Shown here: in pieces, positions 37,000 to 46,909 of the stretch
Position numbering within the stretch: the stretch's first letter is position 1
Layout: each line of letters opens with the position of its first letter
Assembly: GCA_016200325.1 (NCBI GenBank)
Contig: JACQEZ010000014.1
Location: forward strand, 1 to 64,000
From: Candidatus Manganitrophaceae bacterium
GTDB lineage: Bacteria > Nitrospirota > Nitrospiria > SBBL01 > Manganitrophaceae
Direction of reading: 5' to 3'
DNA length: 64,000 nucleotides
Notes under the pieces: generated by a model
Database searches by the model: none
What the model was told of the DNA's origin: nothing
The model's input: the letters and a program-made list of their open reading frames with translations, nothing else
Made by a program: the position numbers and the translations under genes

Positions 37000-39900
37000 T
37001 CACGGGTCGAGCTTAAGGAGATGCTCGCTGTTTGCCTCCAGACGGAATTGGTAGTTTCCATTGTCTCCGGAGACCGTCGCCGCGGGTGTTCCGACCGAGT
37101 TGATCTTAATCCCAACCACGGAAATCCCTGCTAAATCTCCGGCGGTCGGATTAATCACCTGTCCGGCCAGCAGCACCGTGGTCGGCGGGATCGGGTTTAC
37201 ATTCAGGTGGGTGTAAGAGAGCCCCCCCGCATGGCTGGTGACCAACGCATTTCCCGACCCCCCCTCGGCCACGCTGAGGTGGGTGAATCCCTCCGGGACG
37301 TTAAAGAAAATAAACCGGCCGCTGTCGGTGGTCGCCGTCGCCCCCGGCACCATTTGGCCGGCTGAATTGAGATAAGCGGGCGTGCCGACCAGATCCCCCG
37401 CCGTATTTCTCGCCTCCATCCGAACCCCTGCCTGCGGTTGGTCCGCTCCGAGAAGGAGGCGAAGCGACTTGTCGGTTCCCGCAAAAATCAGGTCGCTCCT
37501 TCCATCGTCATCGATATCTCCTGCCGCCAGCCGCCCACTCGGAGCGGTGGAGAGCCGCTTTCCTCCTCCGAAGGTCCCATTCCCGTTACCGGAGAGAAAA
37601 TAGGCGCCTCCGGCCCCGGCCAATATCAGATCAATCCGTTTATCTCGATTGACGTCGGTCGCCACCATATCGACCGGATCAAACCCGGCAGGAAGGTCAA
37701 ACGCCGGCTGTAATGTTCCGGTTGGATCATTCGGAGGAGGACCGAGAAAAAAAGCCCCTCCGCCGCTGTGAAGCGCAATGAGATCGGGGATCTCATCCGA
37801 ATCAAGAAAGACCGCTTTGACCCCTTTGTAAGTGGCCGGAGTCGGAAGGGTAAGGTATTTCGGGGCGAGTGCCGCGCCGTCGGCATTGAATGTCAGATCG
37901 CAGAGCCCTTTGACCGGATCGGAGATAATGACATCGACGATCGAAAGCCCGACCTGTCGAACGGCAATGCCATTGGGAGTCGCTCCGCAGGTTCCCGTCG
38001 GATCTAAGACACCGGATGCGGCCCGAAAGAGTTCAAACGATCCATCCCCCCGATTGAGGAGCCGGACCAGCGAGGGATCCCCTTCGGTTGCGACCAAGAT
38101 ATCGAGGAACCCATCCCCCGTGATATCGGCGATGGTGAATGCCGCGGCTGTATTCGGCACCGGAAGGGGAATCTCCGCCCCGGCATTGAACCCGCCGGCG
38201 CGGTCTCCCAGGAAGATAAAGATTTTCTTGTTGCTGAGGATGATGAGGTCGACCTGGCCATCCCCATTGTAATCTCCCACTTCGGCTGCCTGAACCGAAG
38301 GGAGATTCGCCGTACCGACTTTCAATTGAAAAGGAGGAGCGGGGGAGAACGTTCCGGGGCCGGTTCCATGTAAGATCGTGACCGTTCCGGTCGATGAAAC
38401 GGCAAGAAGGTCAATTTGGGCATCGTCATTGAAGAAGCCGATTCGAAGGGACTGCGCCGGTGCATCGAGCGTGGCAAAAGGCGATTTAGGCGGATCATTC
38501 GTTTCAAATCCAGGAACGAGCACCTGTCCGGCGACGGTTCCTCCCTGCAGTGGGGGGGAGAGGCCGGCCTGTTGGGCCAACGCTGTGAGATCACCCTGGG
38601 ACAGCGTCCAGAGGGGGGCTTGGACCCCGACGCCGCTCCTTGCGTGGGTCTCGACCTGATAGTTATAGGCCGGGAGGTATCCATCCCGCTCGGCGCGGAG
38701 GATAAATTTACTGTTGCTTTCAAGTGAGAGGGCAAACTTTCCGGCGGGATCGGTGGTGAGTTGAGGCCCCTTTCCAAGAACCGAGATTCGAACATCGCCG
38801 ACCGCTGCCGCCCCTTCCGGCCCGGCCAGGCTCTGGACGCCGCCGGTCACCGAAATCTGACTCGGCAAGGCTTTGTTGACGACAGGATCCAAAAGGGTGG
38901 CACCATCGGGATAGACGGTGGTCAGAAAAGCGCCCGAATCTTCAGGAGAGGTCACCCTGAGCTGAAAGAGGGTGGGCGTATTTGCAGAAACCGGGAGATC
39001 GCAGACGACATACCGGCCGCCGTCGGAGGTCGTCGTCCCTGCGATCGGGTTTCCAGCCAGATCGAGATAGACCACCCGCCCCACCCCTTCTCCGCTCTCT
39101 TTGAAGGCGGCGAGGGAGATTCCCGCTGTGGCCCGGCCCTGCTTCGTTGGATCAATCAGGCCGAGATCGTGGACCGTTCCATAGAGCATCCCTCGACCCG
39201 CCGGTGGACAGAGCCGTGCGGCGCCGGCGGCCGTGAGGAGGAGCAGATCGCGCTTTCCGCCCGCCGGCCCGGTGGAGAGTGGCTGATAGGTCGGAAGATA
39301 GGTGTCTTTGGACACTTTCACCGTGTAATTGCTGTTGCCCAGGAGCGGTGCGATCGCGGTGGGGTCTTCGGAGAGGGTCGGTTGAATCGTGAATAGACCA
39401 TTGTCCCCGGAGAGATTGAGAAACAGGGCCGACCCGATCAGCTGAATTCCTGCGTCTTTGACCGTCTGAGATCCCTCGTCTGTGACCGTCCCATTCACCG
39501 GGACGGTAAAGGAGGCCGATCCTGCGGCGAGCGGGCCCATAATAATCGTCTGAACGAAGGCGCCGCCGGGCCGGCAGTAGACGACCGTCCGGCCGGTGGA
39601 GAAGACCTTGGTCTGTTTGTCCGGATCGATGGAGATTCCCGCCGCGTTGAGAAAAAGGGCTCCTCCGGGGTTTGACGCACAATTTGGAAAGAGAATGAAG
39701 CCCGATTGATCGGTCGTCGCCGTCAAGGTCGGATCGAGCTTTCCGGTCGTGTCGAAGTAGAAAACCTTCCCGAGGGAGGATGGATCGGTGCCGGTCGGCG
39801 TGATCACCACCCCCGATTGGCCGGGGTCGATCCGTCCGACGATCACGTTCGTCGTCGCAAGGAGTGGAACACCGGCGCTCTTCGCCAAGCCCTGCAAGGT

Positions 39901-40764
39901 TCCTTCCGAATAGAGCTTCATGTTGTCGTCGGTGAGGGGATCGAAGGCCTGCTGCCGGCTATTGACCGCATCCATCGGGGTGGCGAAGCGATGAACTGTC
40001 TCGCGATAGCCGGGGGCCGAGAGGCGGACGAGAAAGTCGCCATTGGTCGGAAGGCCCTGGTCCGCCGAAAGGAGAACGATCCCGGCGTCATTCGATTTTT
40101 CGATGCTCTCCCTTCCGAAGAAGGAGGCCGCGGCGCCGGCGATGTTGGCCCCGGTCACCGGCTCGACCACCGATCCGAGGACCCCGATTCGGGCGGGAAA
40201 GACCGGAAGAACGTCGATCTGACCGATGGAAACCGCTCCCGCAAAGGAGGTGATCCGGCCATTGCCGCGCCCCCCACGGGTCAACTGGAAGAAGGTCTCC
40301 CCCGGCGGCGCGTTGAAGAGGGTAAAGGTCCCTTCCGACGAGGTCCCTTGGTCGACAATGAAATCGGGGACCCGTCCCAGACTGTTGTAATAAAGATTTC
40401 GGTCCTCTCCGCCGATCCGTCCGATGACATTCCCTTCCGCGTCGGTCACTTGAAGCGCCGCTTCACTCGCAGGACCCTGCGGGCCCTGAATCACCCCGCT
40501 GATCAGTCCGTTTTGGTTCAGCTGGTTGGTCGAGGCGGAATTCTTTAAGGTCAAGATATCGGCCTGTGTGATGATCCGGAGAAATTGGGCCGGATCGGGC
40601 GCCACGATGTCGCTGGAGCCGGTCTTGAACTGAAAGAGATAGGTCGTGCTGAAAGGGGCGTCCCGTTCATCCCCCTGACTGATGCAGCAGTCGGGAAAAG
40701 GGTCCGACGAGCAGGCGGAGAGGAGGAGAACAAAGGGAATCATTTGTCGTAACCAGTATTTCAT
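37000..40764 (-). CDS. Giant lipoprotein with FG-GAP/VCBS repeats and carboxypeptidase-regulatory-like domains
   Basis: 1254 aa from the ATG at 40764. The lipobox LLLSAC puts the lipidated cysteine at residue 18. The N-terminal 750 residues are a series of transthyretin/CarboxypepD_reg-like domains (GVIQGPQGPASEAALQV, GVLGSVVEPVTGANIAG, GTVTDEGSQTVKDAGIQL). Residues ~760-1110 hold FG-GAP/VCBS blades with calcium-type acidic loops (DYNGDGQVDLI, DITGDGFLDIL, DVNRDKRIDLI, DIDDDGRSDLI). Another regulatory-like domain closes the protein. It is likely at the outer surface, in adhesion or matrix attachment. It is last in the minus-strand surface cluster, 65 bp after the porin gene. Confidence 0.8.
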   Translation of the reverse strand: MKYWLRQMIPFVLLLSACSSDPFPDCCISQGDERDAPFSTTYLFQFKTGSSDIVAPDPAQFLRIITQADILTLKNSASTNQLNQNGLISGVIQGPQGPASEAALQVTDAEGNVIGRIGGEDRNLYYNSLGRVPDFIVDQGTSSEGTFTLFNAPPGETFFQLTRGGRGNGRITSFAGAVSIGQIDVLPVFPARIGVLGSVVEPVTGANIAGAAASFFGRESIEKSNDAGIVLLSADQGLPTNGDFLVRLSAPGYRETVHRFATPMDAVNSRQQAFDPLTDDNMKLYSEGTLQGLAKSAGVPLLATTNVIVGRIDPGQSGVVITPTGTDPSSLGKVFYFDTTGKLDPTLTATTDQSGFILFPNCASNPGGALFLNAAGISIDPDKQTKVFSTGRTVVYCRPGGAFVQTIIMGPLAAGSASFTVPVNGTVTDEGSQTVKDAGIQLIGSALFLNLSGDNGLFTIQPTLSEDPTAIAPLLGNSNYTVKVSKDTYLPTYQPLSTGPAGGKRDLLLLTAAGAARLCPPAGRGMLYGTVHDLGLIDPTKQGRATAGISLAAFKESGEGVGRVVYLDLAGNPIAGTTTSDGGRYVVCDLPVSANTPTLFQLRVTSPEDSGAFLTTVYPDGATLLDPVVNKALPSQISVTGGVQSLAGPEGAAAVGDVRISVLGKGPQLTTDPAGKFALSLESNSKFILRAERDGYLPAYNYQVETHARSGVGVQAPLWTLSQGDLTALAQQAGLSPPLQGGTVAGQVLVPGFETNDPPKSPFATLDAPAQSLRIGFFNDDAQIDLLAVSSTGTVTILHGTGPGTFSPAPPFQLKVGTANLPSVQAAEVGDYNGDGQVDLIILSNKKIFIFLGDRAGGFNAGAEIPLPVPNTAAAFTIADITGDGFLDILVATEGDPSLVRLLNRGDGSFELFRAASGVLDPTGTCGATPNGIAVRQVGLSIVDVIISDPVKGLCDLTFNADGAALAPKYLTLPTPATYKGVKAVFLDSDEIPDLIALHSGGGAFFLGPPPNDPTGTLQPAFDLPAGFDPVDMVATDVNRDKRIDLILAGAGGAYFLSGNGNGTFGGGKRLSTAPSGRLAAGDIDDDGRSDLIFAGTDKSLRLLLGADQPQAGVRMEARNTAGDLVGTPAYLNSAGQMVPGATATTDSGRFIFFNVPEGFTHLSVAEGGSGNALVTSHAGGLSYTHLNVNPIPPTTVLLAGQVINPTAGDLAGISVVGIKINSVGTPAATVSGDNGNYQFRLEANSEHLLKLDP

Positions 40765-40829
40765 AGAGAACCTCAATGACGATGCTGACGATCTAAAAAC
40801 TCGACCGAAGCAGGTCGTTCAATCGCCGC

Positions 40830-42272
40830 TTAGAAGCTATAGGTCAATTCAATATACACCCGATCATTGTTCTTAAAAAAGCCGATAAAGTGGAATTCGC
40901 CCGGCAGCGGTCCGCCGATCGACCCCGAGAAGACATCGGCTCCCACGGCTATTTTAAAGTCGTCGTTTAACCGGTAGGTGACCTTGGGGCGGATCAAAGT
41001 GTCTTTTTCGTTAATATAGTAAATCGTCAGCATCTCCAGAAGGACGCGGCTGTAAGCGAGCTCCCGGCGGATGAATGCGGCGACGAAGGTGTCGAGCCGG
41101 TCCTGGATGATCTCGGGTTGGTATGCGAAGATGTATTGCTGCTGGACCTGGAAAGAGAGGTCGGCGCCGAAGAGACGGAAGTCGACGCTTAAAGCGTATT
41201 TTGCATAATCCCGTTGAATTTCTCCCAGCGCGAATTGAAGCGTCTGATCTGTCGTCGTCGGGTTAAAACGTCCGAATCGGGTTCCGAACATCTTTCCATG
41301 GACGTAAGCGGCCTCGCCATTAATCACCACGGCCCCAAACCCCTTGGTGAAATTGGTTCCGATCTGGTCGAGTCGATGATATCTCGGATTGAAGGTGACG
41401 TCGGGGGAGACGCCGAACTGCCCCAAACCGAAAACGGTCCGAAAGGCCGAGGGAAAGTCGTCCCAGGTATAAAGGTAGACGAGGGAGAAGTCCCAGCCGG
41501 CGATCGGGCGGGTCGCCTTAATCCCCCAGATGCTGTTCTCGAAGGTCCGCGGCGGCTTCTTTAATCCGTCCAGATTCTGAAATTCCTCCCATTCGCTTCC
41601 CCGCGGGGCCGGCTTGTTAAAGTGAAGATCGGGAATCCAGAGAACCTCCAGAGTGTTCGGGTCGGAATAAAAATCGGCCTTGATCATCCACACCGGGATA
41701 TAGCGGTCCTGTATTCCCCTCAAGATAAATTCTTGGAAGTCTTGCGGATTGACGACGTCATTGACCCGGGCCCCCTCCACCACCCCCCATCGGACGATCT
41801 GTTTCCCAAGCCGCAGATCGAGCTTGGGAAAGAAGAGATCAAGATAGAACTCTCTGACCTCGGTCTTCTTCTTGACGATTTCGATGCTGCGGGAATTTTG
41901 AATGTTGAGGGCTTCGATTTCTTCGGCGGTGAGGTTTTCGGTCAGGATGGTCCGGGGGTTATTTCTCGGGACGACGCTGTCGACCGACTCGAAATCGTAC
42001 ACCGCGTCGTAGTAGCTTCGAACCAACGCGGTGAGATGCATGTTGGACGAGGGGGTATACCGCGCTTCCAAATAGGCCAGATTGAGGATCTTCGTAAAGG
42101 CCGACGGCTGGTCATAGCGATAGGCCGTCTCATTCCTGAGCTGGCCGTGAAAGGTCAGGGTCTCGCTGCCGGTTCCGGCCGGTGTCTCTTGGGCGCGGGC
42201 GGTCAGCATCATCCTGTTTTGAATCACTAAAAAAATAAAAAGAGTAAAGACGAGGGATTGATTAAAACGCAA
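40830..42272 (-). CDS. DUF1302-like outer-membrane porin
   Basis: 480 aa from a TTG at 42272 that overlaps the end of the TPR gene by 11 bp. The signal peptide ends ARAQE. The mature protein alternates in beta-barrel fashion, contains LDLRLGKQIVRWG and NDVVNPQDF, typical of DUF1302 outer-membrane proteins, and ends with phenylalanine (ELTYSF), the usual BAM signal. It lies between the TPR/beta-barrel gene and the giant lipoprotein. In other phyla such proteins sit with lipid- or hydrophobe-transport lipoproteins; the substrate here is unknown. Confidence 0.78.
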   Translation of the reverse strand: MRFNQSLVFTLFIFLVIQNRMMLTARAQETPAGTGSETLTFHGQLRNETAYRYDQPSAFTKILNLAYLEARYTPSSNMHLTALVRSYYDAVYDFESVDSVVPRNNPRTILTENLTAEEIEALNIQNSRSIEIVKKKTEVREFYLDLFFPKLDLRLGKQIVRWGVVEGARVNDVVNPQDFQEFILRGIQDRYIPVWMIKADFYSDPNTLEVLWIPDLHFNKPAPRGSEWEEFQNLDGLKKPPRTFENSIWGIKATRPIAGWDFSLVYLYTWDDFPSAFRTVFGLGQFGVSPDVTFNPRYHRLDQIGTNFTKGFGAVVINGEAAYVHGKMFGTRFGRFNPTTTDQTLQFALGEIQRDYAKYALSVDFRLFGADLSFQVQQQYIFAYQPEIIQDRLDTFVAAFIRRELAYSRVLLEMLTIYYINEKDTLIRPKVTYRLNDDFKIAVGADVFSGSIGGPLPGEFHFIGFFKNNDRVYIELTYSF

Positions 42273-45200
42273 CGGTAACCCCCATCCTCAATACTCTTTT
42301 TTCATAAGGTCCGATCGAGGGGTTTCTTCCCAGCAAGACGTCGGTGACACTCGGCTGTCCCAGCGATGCCGCCGATGCAATATTCGATCGGTTTTTCTGC
42401 CATTGGTAGTCGACAAAAAGGCTGGTGGTGTCGCTCCAAGGATAGAAGAAGCCGACGCTGTAAGAGAGGAGACGGTTTTCTCGGAGCTGGTTTGCATCGA
42501 AGCCGGAGGGGAGCAGCCCTTGGCCGATCAGAGAGGCGACCTGCCCGGGTGTGAGTTCGGGATTGAGAAAGTTTTGGAAGAGAATGGAGGCCGATCCTCT
42601 AAATTGGAGATAAGGCAAGACCCACCTCTGATATCCAAGCTGAAAGCGATGTCCCTGATAGCTGTTGCTCGGGGTTCTGGGTGTCAGCCGATAAGTATAC
42701 GTATAAGAGAATGAGAGGTCGTCTCGCCAAGGGAGAGAGTGGTTCATCAAGAGCGTTCCCCGCTGTTCTTGGGAGTCGAGCTGGGCGGCGCTGGGATAAG
42801 AGGTATCGGTATAAGCATATTCGAGCGAGGTCACCGTGGGAAGCGATGAGAAGAAGTTGACCGAAGCGGTCCCCTGAGTGAGAAGGAGCGCGAGCCCGCT
42901 CCCTTTCGCCAAGCTGGCCTGATATCGGCCGGAAAACCCATAAGAGAAGGGGGGGGTGGGATGATGTTGGAGTCCCAGTGACAGAGAGTGGTTGCTGTAG
43001 TAGACCTGGGCGCGATAGTAAAAGGTCGTGTCTCCCTGATAGGAGAGCGGAATCTGAAGGCGGGTTCCCTTGACCACATAGTAAGTCAGATTTGCCGAAA
43101 GGGTGTTGAAGTAATCATCTTGGGCCGGCTCGGTGAGTGGAAAGTTGCTGTCGATCCCGACGGTATAGCCGACATTTCCGAAAAAGCGCTTCTCGAGCGC
43201 TTCGACCCGCGCTTTGATCTCTTCGACCTCCCGGGGTGGGGGCGAGGGGGCTTCAGAGAGGACCAATCGATAATAGGTCATCGCCTGGTTGTTGTCCTCC
43301 TGCCATTCATAGAGCTGTCCCAGTCGGGCGTAGGCGGGGAGATAGCGATGATCGATCTCGACCGCCGCCCGGTAAGCGGATGCCGGCTCTTCAAGGAGCC
43401 GGCGATCTTCTTTCACCCGCTTCGCATTCTCTTTGTTCAGTCCCCCTTCTCCGAAGTTCACATGCTCATAGAGAAGCCCGAGGTTGTAATGATAGCGCGC
43501 CTCCTTGGGTCGAAGGACGATGGCCTCTTTGAGATCCCAGAGCGCCAATTGAAGCTGCGCGGGGGTAAGCTTCCCACCGGAAGGGGCCGCCGCTTTCTCT
43601 TTCTCCGCGGCGGCTGCGTTATCGGAAATGGTCGATAAGACGGCCAGCCCCCGCTTCTCATGCCGCTCGGCCTCTCGGTATTGTTTCAGGCTCTCATTGA
43701 GGGCGGCCAGACGTGTAGCGGCTTCTTTATATTCCGGCAGCTCGCCCTTTTCCTTCTGATTGAGGAGCCGCCGGTAGGTCTGAGCGGCGGTCGGAAGGAG
43801 CCCCCTCGCCTCTTGAACCGCGCCGAGACGGAGCAGCGCCCCCGCATGCGTCGGGTCGGTATGAAGAATGGCTGAAAAGGCCTCACTCGCCTCCGGCCAT
43901 TTGTTCTCAATGCCATAAGCGATTCCGAGAGAGTAGAGGATGGAGAGATTGTCCTTTTCTTCGGTATGGGCCTCTTGGAGAAGCGCAATCGCCTCTTCCT
44001 TCTCTCCCTTGGCGAGAGCGGCTTGTGCACGGTTAAAGAGGGCGCGGGTCTTCTCGCGTGCCTGTTCCAGTTTTTGACGCGCCGCGTCCCTTTCCTTTTC
44101 AAGCTCCGGTCGCGACATGGCCATCGCCTTCAGGTTGTCATCCGAGAGCCGAAGGAGCCGTTCATATGCGTCGACCCCTTTGGAGCCGGATCCCTGCTGT
44201 GTATAGAGCCGCGCCAGCTTCCGCCATGCAGGATAAAACGCCGGCTGCAATTCAACCGCCCGCTCAAAGGTGGCGGTCGCTTTGTCCGGCGTCCCCTGGC
44301 CCTCATAGATCTCTCCGAGATAGTAGTAGATCGGCGCGCTTTCCGGGGAGAGCCGCGCCGCCTCCTCCAGGAGCGCTTGGGCCTCACGCTGCTCGCCCTT
44401 TGATTTCTTGGTGACCCCTTCGACGAACGGTGGATTGGCTTCCAGCGTCGACTTCAGCATGGCGAGGGCGGTCTGATAAAGGCCCGATTCGGCTTCCAGA
44501 GAGAAGATGTCCCGGTTTTTCTGAAGCGAGAGGACCTTCACATAAGCGGCGATGGAGAGGCGGTAGGCGCCCCGTTCCCGTTGTGTCTTACCGAGGAGGA
44601 GTTGCAGGACGCGGGAATCAGGGTCGAGGATTAACGCCTCTTCTATTTCCGGCAGGGCCAGGTCGTGCCGTCCGACCTCGTCATAGAAAAGAGCCAAGTT
44701 ATGATGCACCGCCGCCAGCCCCGGATCGACGGCCGCTGCCGCTTGAAATTCGACGATCGCCGCGTCCCCCTTTTTTTCTTTCATTAGAAGATTCCCTTTT
44801 CGGGTATGTGTTTCAATCTCTTTCCGATCGAGCAGGGAAAAGAGGGCCTCCTTGGCAGAGCGAATCTCCGGGATGGTGTCATCATGATTGAGCAGCAGGA
44901 CCGTTTCATATTCTTGGATAGTATCATCGACGCTTCCGACCTTTTCGTAGAACTTCGCCAGGGCAAGATGCGGCTGAATGGCAGCAGGGTCAATGGCCAC
45001 CGCTTCTTTGAATAAGGCAAGCGCACGGACCGGATCGCCGACTTGGGTGGCCAGATCAGCGAGGAAGAGGCGGAGTTGGAGGCTTTTCGGAAGGAGGGCG
45101 GCCGCTTTCTGATAGAGGGCCCAGGCCGCCGGAAGATTTTTCTCCTGGAGCCGCGCAGCCGCTTCCGTAACCAACGCCTGGACCTGTCTTGCCGTTTCGG

Positions 45201-45819
45201 GGGTGGCGCCGAGCTCTGCGACCCGCCGCTCGGCGTCGCGCGCCTCCGGTGTGCCGGCCGGGCTATGTTGCAGGACCTTCTGATAGGCCTCGACCGCCTC
45301 GTCTATTTTCCCCTGTGATTCGGAAAGTTGGCCGAAATAGAACCAGGCATTATATTGCGTCGGGGCGAGGGTCACCGTTTTTCCAAAGAGGGCCTTGGCT
45401 TGCTCGATATCCCCTTGGTTTTTGAGCACCAGGGCCAATCCGAAATAGCCTCCCGGAAAGGTCGGCGCTTTTTTGATGACCGCTTGAAACGCTGTTTTCG
45501 CCTCTACCCATCGGTTGGCCCGGGTATAGAGCATCCCGAGATACTGCTGGGGGAGGACCAGTGTCGGATCTTCACGGAGCACTTCCAGGAAGCGCGTCTC
45601 CGCTTCTTTGTCGTTTCCTTGCTGAAAAAAAACGACCCCTTCCTCAAATCGTTTCTTCAACTCCGGGGAGGCTGCCAGCGCCGGTCTCGAGGGGCCGACC
45701 CAAAGAAGGAGAAGAGATAAACAGAGGAGGAAAGAGAAGCTTATAAGGGTTCGGAAGGTTTTTTCGGGTGAAATTCGAAAATTGAAGGGGTTACAGGGAG
45801 GAGATGAATTAATTTGCAT
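42262..45819 (-). CDS. TPR-rich protein with C-terminal outer-membrane beta-barrel
   Basis: 1185 aa. A signal segment (residues 25-50, ending ALAAS) is followed by more than 15 tetratricopeptide repeats up to ~870 (for example AETRFLEVLREDPTLV, AKTAFQAVIKKAPTFPGGYFGLAL, AITRL-like helices). The last ~310 residues form a barrel starting VGYTVGIDSNFPL and ending VTVAF. Large TPR-barrel fusions of this kind act as scaffolds and export pores in polysaccharide or surface-protein assembly (compare PelB/BcsC). The start codon lacks a clear binding site and may lie a few codons away. It is the first of three overlapping or close minus-strand surface genes. Confidence 0.8.
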   Translation of the reverse strand: MQINSSPPCNPFNFRISPEKTFRTLISFSFLLCLSLLLLWVGPSRPALAASPELKKRFEEGVVFFQQGNDKEAETRFLEVLREDPTLVLPQQYLGMLYTRANRWVEAKTAFQAVIKKAPTFPGGYFGLALVLKNQGDIEQAKALFGKTVTLAPTQYNAWFYFGQLSESQGKIDEAVEAYQKVLQHSPAGTPEARDAERRVAELGATPETARQVQALVTEAAARLQEKNLPAAWALYQKAAALLPKSLQLRLFLADLATQVGDPVRALALFKEAVAIDPAAIQPHLALAKFYEKVGSVDDTIQEYETVLLLNHDDTIPEIRSAKEALFSLLDRKEIETHTRKGNLLMKEKKGDAAIVEFQAAAAVDPGLAAVHHNLALFYDEVGRHDLALPEIEEALILDPDSRVLQLLLGKTQRERGAYRLSIAAYVKVLSLQKNRDIFSLEAESGLYQTALAMLKSTLEANPPFVEGVTKKSKGEQREAQALLEEAARLSPESAPIYYYLGEIYEGQGTPDKATATFERAVELQPAFYPAWRKLARLYTQQGSGSKGVDAYERLLRLSDDNLKAMAMSRPELEKERDAARQKLEQAREKTRALFNRAQAALAKGEKEEAIALLQEAHTEEKDNLSILYSLGIAYGIENKWPEASEAFSAILHTDPTHAGALLRLGAVQEARGLLPTAAQTYRRLLNQKEKGELPEYKEAATRLAALNESLKQYREAERHEKRGLAVLSTISDNAAAAEKEKAAAPSGGKLTPAQLQLALWDLKEAIVLRPKEARYHYNLGLLYEHVNFGEGGLNKENAKRVKEDRRLLEEPASAYRAAVEIDHRYLPAYARLGQLYEWQEDNNQAMTYYRLVLSEAPSPPPREVEEIKARVEALEKRFFGNVGYTVGIDSNFPLTEPAQDDYFNTLSANLTYYVVKGTRLQIPLSYQGDTTFYYRAQVYYSNHSLSLGLQHHPTPPFSYGFSGRYQASLAKGSGLALLLTQGTASVNFFSSLPTVTSLEYAYTDTSYPSAAQLDSQEQRGTLLMNHSLPWRDDLSFSYTYTYRLTPRTPSNSYQGHRFQLGYQRWVLPYLQFRGSASILFQNFLNPELTPGQVASLIGQGLLPSGFDANQLRENRLLSYSVGFFYPWSDTTSLFVDYQWQKNRSNIASAASLGQPSVTDVLLGRNPSIGPYEKRVLRMGVTVAF

Positions 45820-45883
45820 TTACATAAAGCGCGTTAATTTGTTTCATAATCACCGGCTGTGCATAGCCCTCCATCCAGAGGAA

Positions 45884-45915
45884 CTTCTCCTGGAGGGAGG
45901 TCCCTCCAGGAGAAG
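45884..45915 (-). terminator. Near-perfect palindrome after secreted gene B2
   Basis: CTTCTCCTGGAGGGA (45884-45898) pairs with 45901-45915, 8 bp after the stop of the gene ending at 45924. There is no T run. It lies upstream of the TPR gene, so it may be a processing or attenuation point inside the cluster. Confidence 0.5.
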
Positions 45916-45923
45916 AGGTGTCG

Positions 45924-46808
45924 TTAGAAGAATACGGGAAACAGGCTTCCCTCGTCGATGGTCAGCGTCGCTGGGTTGTCGACCTGAGTTCTCAGGCCGG
46001 GTGTTGTAAAAGCACCCTGCGGCGGGAAGTTGCTCCCTGTTAAAGGTGATTCGCCGGCTGCTGGGAAAGAATTCCAGCTGGCTCCGTAGGGGAACGCCAC
46101 TGTCACGTCCGATGTGAACGGTGTGGCAGAAGGGGCTCCCTGTTCGCCGGTTTGTGTGAGGAGCATGTGAGCGGTCAAGTTGACCGGACCTGCAAAGGCA
46201 AGAATGGCAGGGTCATTGCTGGCAGTGAATCCAGCCGTCGGTGTTGCGTCGGTCTCGGTGAAAGACATGGTGAGCCCGGTCGCATTGTTGATCGCCTGTA
46301 TGACCTGCTGATCGATGTGCGCATTCATGGTGGCAGGGTTCATGCTAAAGGTGATATGTCCCGCGCTATGAAATGGATCGGTTGCAGTCGTTCCCAAACC
46401 GAGATCGATGGTCGAGGTGATGTTCCCGGTCAGGGTTGTTCCCGCAAAAGCCGGTGCGGTTTGTGGATCCGGTCCACCTTCTGTGCCGCAGAGAAATCCG
46501 CAGCCGAAGTCAGCCCGGGTCCAGACGATCTTAAAAGGATTTCCGGTAAAAGAACCGGGCATCCCGACCGCCTTGATGTAGTTGGTTAAGGTACAGGTCA
46601 TCACCCCGTCGGCGCCGCGGGCACCGCAAGTAGGTGCGATTTCCGACTGCATTACCGTCGCAAGCTGTGGTGCAGTGATGGCAAACCCGAATGTCGTCGA
46701 CCCCACCGTGGTGCTGGTGGTATTGGTCTGGATATTCTGGGCAAAAGCCGCCCCGGACAGGAGGAAAACCCCCATGGCCCCGAGCGTTAAAAGACGATTG
46801 ATTCTCAT
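45924..46808 (-). CDS. Secreted protein, family B copy 2 (unknown function)
   Basis: 294 aa, starting after AAAGGAGG. It is very similar to the gene at 6515-7384: same signal peptide (GVFLLSGAAFAQ), same first mature residues (NIQTNTTSTTVGSTTFGFAI), same cysteine sites (TCGARGADGVMTC, FGCGFLCG) and same end (DEGSLFPVFF). DNA similarity is highest in the 5' third and falls toward the 3' end. The function is unknown. It is the second gene after the c-di-GMP riboswitch, while its sister lies in the ECF cluster, so the two copies probably answer different signals. Confidence 0.78.
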   Translation of the reverse strand: MRINRLLTLGAMGVFLLSGAAFAQNIQTNTTSTTVGSTTFGFAITAPQLATVMQSEIAPTCGARGADGVMTCTLTNYIKAVGMPGSFTGNPFKIVWTRADFGCGFLCGTEGGPDPQTAPAFAGTTLTGNITSTIDLGLGTTATDPFHSAGHITFSMNPATMNAHIDQQVIQAINNATGLTMSFTETDATPTAGFTASNDPAILAFAGPVNLTAHMLLTQTGEQGAPSATPFTSDVTVAFPYGASWNSFPAAGESPLTGSNFPPQGAFTTPGLRTQVDNPATLTIDEGSLFPVFF

Positions 46809-46867
46809 ACAGCCTCCTTTATCTATGTTGCTTTGTGTTGCTCTGCTGCCTGACTGCCCGGCAGCCC

Positions 46868-46890
46868 TCTCCCACTTGCAGCATGGGAGA
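46868..46890 (-). terminator. Small hairpin after the riboswitch-controlled gene
   Basis: TCTCCCA (46868-46874) pairs with TGGGAGA (46884-46890), about 20 bp after the stop at 46910. Weak, with no T run. Confidence 0.3.
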
Positions 46891-46909
46891 AGCCCTCTGA
46901 ACTCTCGGA

